A DNA stretch of 41,270 nt, taken from assembly GCA_938075675.1 (NCBI GenBank), contig CALJHE010000025.1, forward strand, positions 1 through 41,270, read 5' to 3'. The notes below the pieces were generated by a model. The model made no database searches. It had not been told where the DNA came from and saw only the letters and a program-made list of their open reading frames with translations. The translations under genes and the position numbers were made by a program. Positions 25,488 through 32,045 of this stretch are shown here, piece by piece. The number at the start of each line of letters is the position of its first letter. Position 1 is the first letter of the stretch. The stretch is from Candidatus Poseidoniaceae archaeon (lineage in GTDB: Archaea; Thermoplasmatota; Poseidoniia; Poseidoniales; Poseidoniaceae).

Positions 25488-26887
25488 TCATCAGCACCTC
25501 CAGTAAAGAGTTCTCGAAGGCGAAAAGACATAGCATCTACGGCTTGAACATCGGCTTCTTCAGGGTTTTCTGGCAGTTGATTGAGAAGAACCTCGAAGGG
25601 GATTTGCCCTCCTGCCAGGGCTTTGTGGCCACCGGAAAGACCACCGCCCCAAGTATCCGAGAGCAAGCGTCCGAGGTGAATGCCTTTGTCCTTTGAGCGT
25701 GCCGAAAGGATTACTTTACCACGGCGAGGGCCAAAAACCACCACTGTGTCTATGCCCTCTGTAGGCAAAAGGAAGTCCGCTATTTGCGCCAATGAATCCC
25801 GATTTGGCATGGAGGAAAGGGGTGCGAGAAGGGTTGAACCAACCAATGTTCTCGATGAAAGTGCTTCAGCAAACGATTCCAAGGTATCCTGAGATCTTGG
25901 AGGCTCTTCTATAGAACGGATTAGTTCGGAGTCGACATATGCATTTAGCCATGAGAGTGCTCGAATATCGACCGGATTGAAATGCCGTGTGAAGCCGAGA
26001 GTATCTGTCCGGATACCGAAAGCAAGTGCAGTAGCAACACGCGCCGTCATCGGATAGTTGAGACTCATGAGGAGGCTAGCGACCAAGGAAGAGGTCGCAG
26101 AGTACTCGGGCCGGAGCATCGAGATATCCGCTGCAACCGATTCATCTGAGGTGTGGTGATCAAGGACAATGTGAGGAACGCAATCCTCTGGAAGAACATT
26201 GTTTGCACCGGGACGGTGAAAGTCAACGGTAATGACAACGGCAGCATCGCGCAACACGTCCTGTACTTCCCAATCAAGAATAAGTCGCCGAACCGGAATA
26301 TCGAGCAGACGTACCATGGCACGGTTTTGTTGATGCTCAATGAGGCCGCCATGCAGCAGCATTGGTTCCAACCCCATGCTTTGAACGAGTTCATGCATTG
26401 CAAGGCCTGCACCTAATGCGTCAGGGTCGGGATTATCATGGCAGAAGATAGCAACTTTCGACCCTTCAGGAACAGAATGAAGGTAATGATGAAGAACGCT
26501 TGCTCCGTCTTTTTGCTCCCATGAACGAATACGGTCTTGCATTGCTGCAAAAGATACATCATCGACACTGATCAAGTCCACTCCGTCACCTTCGAGAGAA
26601 AGTGTCGTTAGAATGGGAACATCTTGCCAGTGGTTCTGGATGGCCTCAAGGGGGTTTTCGTCAGCCAATGCTTCAGGATTTAGCAAAAGAACTGCGGTCG
26701 GTTTTCGTGCGTCGAGCGGAAGGGAATTAAGTGGCATTGGCGAAGGCAAGGCAATGATTTCACAACCCTCAAGTGGGCCATCGAGAGGGAGATTTGACGC
26801 AAGACCAATCAAAACACTTCGACGCCGAAGAGCACACCATTGGCTCAAACGAACAGCGAGATGTCCTGAGCCGATGATGAGAAACAT
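25484..26887 (-). CDS. DHH family phosphoesterase with N-terminal nucleotide-binding-like domain
   Basis: A 467-residue protein. Residues 1-30 begin a Rossmann-type fold (MFLIIGSGHLAVRLSQW), similar to the TrkA-N/RCK type. The DHH domain follows with DNPDPDALGAG (about 151-161) and VLDHHTSDE (about 241-249), both metal-binding. The C-terminal DHHA1 domain has GGLSGGHKALAGGQIP near 415-430. It resembles NrnA/GdpP-like enzymes that cleave short oligonucleotides or cyclic di-AMP, and the substrate here is not determined. The start is ATG 26887 with GGTGA just before it; ATG 26905 is in frame too. It is coupled to the TraB-like gene. Confidence 0.88.
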   Translation of the reverse strand: MFLIIGSGHLAVRLSQWCALRRRSVLIGLASNLPLDGPLEGCEIIALPSPMPLNSLPLDARKPTAVLLLNPEALADENPLEAIQNHWQDVPILTTLSLEGDGVDLISVDDVSFAAMQDRIRSWEQKDGASVLHHYLHSVPEGSKVAIFCHDNPDPDALGAGLAMHELVQSMGLEPMLLHGGLIEHQQNRAMVRLLDIPVRRLILDWEVQDVLRDAAVVITVDFHRPGANNVLPEDCVPHIVLDHHTSDESVAADISMLRPEYSATSSLVASLLMSLNYPMTARVATALAFGIRTDTLGFTRHFNPVDIRALSWLNAYVDSELIRSIEEPPRSQDTLESFAEALSSRTLVGSTLLAPLSSMPNRDSLAQIADFLLPTEGIDTVVVFGPRRGKVILSARSKDKGIHLGRLLSDTWGGGLSGGHKALAGGQIPFEVLLNQLPENPEEADVQAVDAMSFRLRELFTGGADE

Positions 26888-26947
26888 CCTTTCACCAATT
26901 TGCATTCGGGTCGATGCGTTATGAAGTTACGCTACGCCAATTCAGTT

Positions 26948-27523
26948 TCAAAACTCAATGATGACGTTTTCACGCTCATGGTCGAAAATTTCGAACAAGT
27001 TTCGTTGCTCGCAACCCTTGATGTTGGCAACAAATACGGTTGGAATCATTTGAATTGCCTTGTTGAAGGTTGTCACGCTCGAGTTGTAGAATTCCCGGCG
27101 GTCGGCTATGCTGTTTTCAAGCGCAACCAATTGGTTTTGGATGTTCAAGAAAGAGGAGTCGGATTTCAATTCAGGATATTGCTCAGCGACCATGTTGATT
27201 CGAGGAATCATTGCAGCAAATGATGATTCTGCTCGTGCTGTTCCTTCAACATCTCCGCTCTGAAGAGCACCTGCTGCAGCACGTCGGGCTTCGAACAGTT
27301 TGTCGAAGAAAGCAATTTCCTGCTTTGCTATACCTTTGGCAATGTTAACGAGATTTGGAATCATGTCGTACCGTTGCTTCAGTAAAACAGAAATCTGAGC
27401 CCAAGAATTATCAACATTCAACTCTAAACTTACGAGTCGATTCCATGTTGAAAAGAACCAAATAATTGTGATGAGAAGTAAAAAACCTACGACTGCTCCG
27501 CCAATAATGAGTGCACTGGACAT
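26948..27523 (-). CDS. LemA family protein
   Basis: A 191-residue protein with one N-terminal membrane helix (about 6-26) followed by the conserved LemA helical domain: NSWAQISVLLKQRYDMIPNL, the GIAKQEIAFFDKLFEARRA stretch, and AIADRREFYNSSVTTFN-type C-terminal part (here NSIADRREFYNSSVTTFN). The function of LemA proteins is unclear. In many genomes they neighbour GIDE-domain or TPM-domain membrane proteins; here a GIDE-domain gene lies about 9 kb away. ATG 27523 is preferred because a TATA-like box is centred about 26 nt upstream. It is divergent from the TauE gene. Confidence 0.92.
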   Translation of the reverse strand: MSSALIIGGAVVGFLLLITIIWFFSTWNRLVSLELNVDNSWAQISVLLKQRYDMIPNLVNIAKGIAKQEIAFFDKLFEARRAAAGALQSGDVEGTARAESSFAAMIPRINMVAEQYPELKSDSSFLNIQNQLVALENSIADRREFYNSSVTTFNKAIQMIPTVFVANIKGCEQRNLFEIFDHERENVIIEF

Positions 27524-27543
27524 ATTTCTCAACTTTTGACTTT

Positions 27544-27553
27544 CCTTATTGAA
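27544..27553 (-). promoter_or_regulatory. TATA-like element of lemA
   Basis: On the minus strand TTCAATAAGG is centred about 26 nt before the lemA ATG at 27523, the distance expected for a leaderless transcript. Confidence 0.4.
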
Positions 27554-27635
27554 CCTATTGGTTCAGCCCGGCGTTGAGAGAAATGTATTGATACAGAACC
27601 CCTACCGACAGACATAGACTGCGAGCAGTTATGTG

Positions 27636-27643
27636 AAGGAGGG
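27636..27643 (+). promoter_or_regulatory. Shine-Dalgarno site of the TauE/SafE gene
   Basis: AAGGAGGG lies 6 nt before ATG 27650 and 3 nt before ATG 27647. The spacing favours the second ATG. This gene therefore has a leadered mRNA, unlike the divergent lemA. Confidence 0.6.
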
Positions 27644-27649
27644 AACATG

Positions 27650-28459
27650 ATGCTTACTGAGACACTTTTGATTTCCCTCGGTGTATTTGCTGTTGCGTTC
27701 ATGTTCGCCCCAATCGGCTTGGGCGGAGGGATGTTGTTCGTCCCATTGTTGCATTATGGCTTGGGATGGGAAATCAACGGGGCGTTGTTTGCCGTTTCCC
27801 TCTCACTCACAGCAGTGGTGAGCTGGGGCAGCGGCCTTGCTCATCGAAAGCAGAATCATTACGATGATTCAACTCTAAGAATCGGTATCAAAGGTGCTGT
27901 ACCAGGTGCTGTCGTTGGCGTTGGAATCGTAGTCCTCATTGATGACAAAATGGATTTCGTGTTCAAAATATTGAGCATCGTGATGATTACGTGGGCCATC
28001 TACAAAACCATTGGCAAGATGAAAGATGAATCCGAGGGAGATGATGAAGAATTTGACGTAATCGTCGTTCAACCCCTCGCATTGCAAATCGGTGCTGGAA
28101 TCGGAGGGATACTCTCGAGTGTCCTTGCTATTGGAGCGGGAGTCATCTATGTACCAGTGTTGAGAACTTTCGGTCAACTCGAGCCCCGTAAAGCAATTGG
28201 TACAAGCCTCCACTTCATGATGGTCGTTGTCCCAGTAGCAATTCTAGCCCACCTTCTGGCCTTGCCTTCCGACATGTTCAACAGGCTAAGCGAGGAGGTT
28301 ATTCCTATACTCATATTCATGATTCTTACTTTCCTTGGTGCAAGGAGTGGTGCCAAGTACGGTATGAAGTATCTTTCAGAAAAACAATTGATGCGAGTAT
28401 TCCTTGTGATACTGTTCGTCGTTGTAACCAGATATGTGATCGACTTGACTGGTATCTAA
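27650..28459 (+). CDS. TauE/SafE family anion permease
   Basis: A 269-residue integral membrane protein of the TauE/SafE family, whose members move sulfite, sulfoacetate or similar small anions. It has two repeated halves, each starting with a Gly-rich helix (APIGLGGGMLFVPLLHYGLG at about 20-40 and IGAGIGGILSSVLAIGAGVI at about 148-165), and seven to eight membrane helices. The middle loop (about 125-140) is very acidic (ESEGDDEEFD). The substrate cannot be told from sequence. Its stop overlaps that of the convergent PIN-TPR gene (CTAA). Confidence 0.9.
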   Translation: MLTETLLISLGVFAVAFMFAPIGLGGGMLFVPLLHYGLGWEINGALFAVSLSLTAVVSWGSGLAHRKQNHYDDSTLRIGIKGAVPGAVVGVGIVVLIDDKMDFVFKILSIVMITWAIYKTIGKMKDESEGDDEEFDVIVVQPLALQIGAGIGGILSSVLAIGAGVIYVPVLRTFGQLEPRKAIGTSLHFMMVVVPVAILAHLLALPSDMFNRLSEEVIPILIFMILTFLGARSGAKYGMKYLSEKQLMRVFLVILFVVVTRYVIDLTGI

Positions 28460-30354
28460 TCATCCGATTCGAACACAAGGCCTTCACTTGGTGCTTTGAA
28501 CATGAGTTTCGATGAATCTTCGACAGCAACCAACCCACGAAGACTGTGTTTCTCTTGAAGTTCTTGGGTAGGAGATGCCAGTTTGACGCGAGTATCTCCG
28601 AGTGATAGCAAGTGTCCAGAAGATACATTCCATTCTCCGTGAGGTAGCCAAATCCCAATTGAGCCGAGTTCATTGTGATGGACGACTACCAATGTATCTT
28701 GATTTTCATCGACTTCAGCGCGTACCACTTTCAGAGTAGCATCTTGCGGGATAAGTTTCGTTGCTGCTTGCCAGTCGTTCCAAGTTTCTTCAAGAGGCAA
28801 TGTATGCTCGTCGGCCCGTTTCTCAATCACCTGTATCTTCTTGGCAAACTCTTCGGCTTCAAGTTCAGTTAATTGATTCAAACCATCAAGAAGTGTCCGT
28901 AGCCCTTCGTGTTGAATAATGTCATCGTGCGTCATTGCGGCATTTGCCATGAGAATATGCTCCGCAAGGATTTCCAACTGCTCTTGAGAACCAGTCTCCA
29001 GCGTACATTCCATTGCCTCGTCCAGAACTTCCAGTGCTAAACCGGGTTGGTCAATTGCCAGCAGGGCTTCACCAAGTTTCATCAAAACGACCGAGGCTTT
29101 CTGCTTGTCCTGGCCCACCAATTGGTTTGCCAACAAAATATGCTTCTGTGCTGTTTTTTCATCACCACTCAAGTGGCGTGAAATCCCTGAGCAAACTAAG
29201 TACGGTAAGCGATATGCAGAAATGGATTGAGCTTGTATTTCTGCAGTTTCAAACAGCCGAGCTGAACGCTCCCATTTACCGGAAGCCATTGCTAAAAGCC
29301 CCAATTGGTAAACAGCGTGCATTTCAGCAAATGAATCATCAATCAATGTCGCAGATTGAAGTGCACGAGAAAGATGAAGCCGAGCAGTATCTCTTTTACC
29401 AGACATTTTAGCCATGAGGCCAAGAGCCGTTTCTGATCGGTAAAGGTACGCACTTAACGCACTGTGAGCTATTTCTGCAGCCGTTTCATCGAGAGGAGCC
29501 AAATCAAGGCCAATCGCTTCGAGAACTTCACTCATCATCAGCAATGTCTCTTGATATGCTTCGAGTAGATCTTCTGAAGTGTTGGTCGAAGTCAGCTGAG
29601 AAATGTGAGTATCGAGTGAGAGTATTGGCTGACAAATCTCAGGCAAGGCTCCAAGCCTTTTGGTATACTTTCCTTTGATGTCTTCTCCTGCAAGAGTCCT
29701 TTGGAGGGCGATTTTGAGATTCATCTCACCTGATTCAGGTGTTGGCCTCCTCTGAACCTGCGGCCTGTCTTCAATCAAAGAATCAACCATCCACGTCAAT
29801 TTCGCCTGAATATCGTATTGGTGAACGCGACTTATAGCGTATCTCATCTCTGCCGCCCGAACCCTTCTGGAAAGACTCTTCATTCGGCCTTTGTTCTTCG
29901 AACCACTAAGCGAGGCGAGACGTTGAATGAATGTAGAAGGTGGACATGTTTCGTAACCCAAGTTTGCTTTTTCACCCGTAGTGGTCATCTTGAAATCATC
30001 AGTTACGAGAATTACATTCTCGCCCTCCCGAGTCATTTTAGAAGCCAAAACCATCAATGAAAGGTCAACATCTTGTGGTGACGCTTTTTCTCCAATAAGT
30101 TGAGCAAGACCTTTTACTTGATTCTCATCAATGGTCACGGTGGTCATCAACGGTATAAATTCGTCCAAAACTTTAGGTTTCTTCGACCATCGTTGGAATC
30201 TGACATTCTGAATCTCACCGTGAACTCCTGTCGTCACAAAAAGGGAGTGTTTATGCCCCGATAGAACTTTTTTGAGATCACGAATGAAGGTGTCAGGAGC
30301 CATTGAACCAAGGTGGATAAAGCAGTTTGAATCAATAATCCATGTCTGCGACAT
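28456..30354 (-). CDS. PIN domain-TPR repeat fusion protein
   Basis: A 632-residue protein. Residues 1-140 are a PIN-type nuclease domain with the acidic residues expected for metal binding: D8 (WIIDSNCFIHL), E47 (GVHGEIQN), D95 or D97 (QDVDLSL) and D119/D120 (LVTDDFKM). A basic linker follows, then helical repeats at about 290-545 that look like tetratricopeptide repeats, and a C-terminal beta-rich segment (HNELGSIGIWLPHGEWNVSS). No antitoxin gene lies beside it. It may be an RNA-processing nuclease tethered by the TPRs rather than a toxin. ATG 30354 starts the domain exactly; upstream in-frame codons overlap the DCC gene. It is the last gene of the DUF2071 cluster. Confidence 0.85.
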   Translation of the reverse strand: MSQTWIIDSNCFIHLGSMAPDTFIRDLKKVLSGHKHSLFVTTGVHGEIQNVRFQRWSKKPKVLDEFIPLMTTVTIDENQVKGLAQLIGEKASPQDVDLSLMVLASKMTREGENVILVTDDFKMTTTGEKANLGYETCPPSTFIQRLASLSGSKNKGRMKSLSRRVRAAEMRYAISRVHQYDIQAKLTWMVDSLIEDRPQVQRRPTPESGEMNLKIALQRTLAGEDIKGKYTKRLGALPEICQPILSLDTHISQLTSTNTSEDLLEAYQETLLMMSEVLEAIGLDLAPLDETAAEIAHSALSAYLYRSETALGLMAKMSGKRDTARLHLSRALQSATLIDDSFAEMHAVYQLGLLAMASGKWERSARLFETAEIQAQSISAYRLPYLVCSGISRHLSGDEKTAQKHILLANQLVGQDKQKASVVLMKLGEALLAIDQPGLALEVLDEAMECTLETGSQEQLEILAEHILMANAAMTHDDIIQHEGLRTLLDGLNQLTELEAEEFAKKIQVIEKRADEHTLPLEETWNDWQAATKLIPQDATLKVVRAEVDENQDTLVVVHHNELGSIGIWLPHGEWNVSSGHLLSLGDTRVKLASPTQELQEKHSLRGLVAVEDSSKLMFKAPSEGLVFESDD

Positions 30355-30386
30355 AACTCGTCCAAGTGAAACAGGGTCATGAGTTT

Positions 30387-30779
30387 TCAGTCGATATTTA
30401 GTCCTGGAAAAACACATGTTGCTGGGCGTTTGAATACCCGATGGCGATTTTTGGCAATGATTCGGTATGCCAAATTACGCAACGGTAATGGAACAAGCCA
30501 TAGAACTGGAAACCACATCGAATAATACCATTTCATGTAGAGTAGAAACCGTATACCTGCGGCTGAGCGCATGTAAGGAGTACCGTTGCGTATGAGATAG
30601 ACCGTATCTGCATCCCTCAACTTTTGAGGAAAAGTCGAGATTAACTCCTTCCCTTCTGGAGTTTCAATAGCGACGAAGCGAATGGAGCGAACGTCCTTCA
30701 GTCGAGGGTGAAGAAAAACGGCTGTGTGCGTACAAAGTCCGCAATCGCCATCCATGAGAAGCGTGTCTTTCTCACTCAT
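30387..30779 (-). CDS. DCC-family thiol-disulfide oxidoreductase (DUF393)
   Basis: A 130-residue protein of the DCC family. The name motif is near the start, MDGDCGLCTHTAVFL, with C13 and C16 as the redox-like pair. The rest has the typical YLIRNGTPYMRSAAGIRFL pattern and hydrophobic helices (WYYSMWFPVLWLVPLPL). The reaction of this family is not established beyond the thiol motif. Its start codon overlaps the stop of DUF2071 (ATGA), with GAGGTGG just upstream as a Shine-Dalgarno. The two are translationally coupled. Confidence 0.88.
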   Translation of the reverse strand: MSEKDTLLMDGDCGLCTHTAVFLHPRLKDVRSIRFVAIETPEGKELISTFPQKLRDADTVYLIRNGTPYMRSAAGIRFLLYMKWYYSMWFPVLWLVPLPLRNLAYRIIAKNRHRVFKRPATCVFPGLNID

Positions 30780-31564
30780 TGAACCACCTCAAGAGGATTG
30801 ACATTCCATGTGCTTACCTCTACACCAGAACTCATGTGAATGTGTTCAGGAGTCAGAGGATCTTCAATACCGAGATTGTAAGACTCCAAGAGGGAGTTTA
30901 CTTCGACTTGAGCCTCAGCAACAGTAAAATCCCATGGTAGGTGATGTGTATAGGCTCTGTGCGCTCGACCTTTATGTGAGGTGTAAAGACTGTACCGCTC
31001 AAATAAGAAATATTCAAGCGAGCCAGGTTTTGCCTGAAGAACTTCACCTGAGGAACGAGCAGTACCTATCAAAGATTCACCGCCATTTGAGCGAACAGAG
31101 TTCCAAGAATAGGTCCTATCATCGACAACCTTGACTACCGCTTTGGCATGTCTGTACGGCAGGCCATACGATCGAGGAGCATGGAAGCAAGTGATTCGAC
31201 TTTGCGCATCTAACGTTAGGAAAAGAACACCTGGGATGCCATCCTTAACAACATAGGTGCGAATGTTAAATTCACCAAAGGTGGAAACAAAAGGAACCCA
31301 AGGAAGCATTCGTGGGCGTACCTTTTCCATGGTAAAAGGAATGACTCCAACATAAGCACGCCCTTCAAAAAAGTCGACTTCGACACCTTCTGGCAAAAAA
31401 GGTTCGAGCTTTACGGCATCAACTTCCCAATGCATGAATGTCAAATGTATCCAGTTTTGATACAAAGTGCATTTTTCTTCAGGCATTGCAAAAGGAATGT
31501 GGCTGCAATCCAAAGAATGCCTTGCTGCCATGATTCTCCGAGAAGGCGTACCGTATTGAACCAT
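30776..31564 (-). CDS. DUF2071 (YqjF-like) family protein
   Basis: A 262-residue soluble protein of the DUF2071/YqjF family, function unknown. Family features are WIHLTFMHWEVDAVKLEPFLPEGVEVD, GRAYVGVIPFTMEKVRPR and FGEFNIRTYV in the N-terminal half, and RYSLYTSHKGRAHRAYTHH near residue 200. Possible starts are ATG 31564, ATG 31531 (preceded by GGAGA) and ATG 31489; the conserved region begins after the last. It lies 13 nt after the ABA4-like gene and overlaps the DCC gene by 4 nt, so it sits within a tight operon. Confidence 0.85.
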   Translation of the reverse strand: MVQYGTPSRRIMAARHSLDCSHIPFAMPEEKCTLYQNWIHLTFMHWEVDAVKLEPFLPEGVEVDFFEGRAYVGVIPFTMEKVRPRMLPWVPFVSTFGEFNIRTYVVKDGIPGVLFLTLDAQSRITCFHAPRSYGLPYRHAKAVVKVVDDRTYSWNSVRSNGGESLIGTARSSGEVLQAKPGSLEYFLFERYSLYTSHKGRAHRAYTHHLPWDFTVAEAQVEVNSLLESYNLGIEDPLTPEHIHMSSGVEVSTWNVNPLEVVQ

Positions 31565-31577
31565 CCCTCCCTGCTAA

Positions 31578-32045
31578 CTATTCAGAAAGAGTTGTGGATT
31601 CAAGAGGTTCAGGGTGCATAACATTCCATGTTGCCAATAGCCCCATCAAGAAGCCAAGAGGACCCATCATCATACACATGATGAGAATCGGTGTGGACAC
31701 GTACATTGGCCTCTTTGCAGAGAGCATACGAAGCCAGACATAGCGCCCAGCGAAAAGGTCGAGTGCAAGTAAATGCATCCAAGCCAAAACGACGAATTCA
31801 TCTTCTTCAAACAAGCCAACTACGATTTCTGGGGTTGGCATCTGCGTGGCGAAGGTCATCAGCACTTCAGCAGCGTTGGGCAGTGCCAGAACAGTGTATG
31901 ACAGAAGTAACGGAGCGATGCACAAGCGTACATCACCGACGTAACGCTTCGTTAAGTGATGTTCTGGCATGAACCACATCAAAAACCAAAACGGGAAAAT
32001 CAGCAATGACGAGGTCCAGAACAGCCCAATGGCGAGTGAATCCAT
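31578..32045 (-). CDS. ABA4-like (DUF4281) membrane protein
   Basis: A 155-residue protein with four membrane helices, related to the ABA4-like family, named for plant ABA4, a chloroplast protein needed for neoxanthin formation. The diagnostic C-terminal stretch is LAWMHLLALDLFAGRYVW (about 98-115), followed by a helix ending MMGPLGFLMGLL. The N-terminal helix has IFPFWFLMWFMPEHHLTKR. The function in archaea is unknown; a carotenoid or other isoprenoid substrate would fit the family but is inference. The ATG overlaps the RND exporter stop (TAATG), so the two are coupled. Confidence 0.85.
   Translation of the reverse strand: MDSLAIGLFWTSSLLIFPFWFLMWFMPEHHLTKRYVGDVRLCIAPLLLSYTVLALPNAAEVLMTFATQMPTPEIVVGLFEEDEFVVLAWMHLLALDLFAGRYVWLRMLSAKRPMYVSTPILIMCMMMGPLGFLMGLLATWNVMHPEPLESTTLSE

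Noticed and set aside
28456-30354. VapC-type toxin-antitoxin system
   Set aside because: No small antitoxin ORF lies upstream; the upstream neighbour is a DCC oxidoreductase, and the protein is far longer than VapC.
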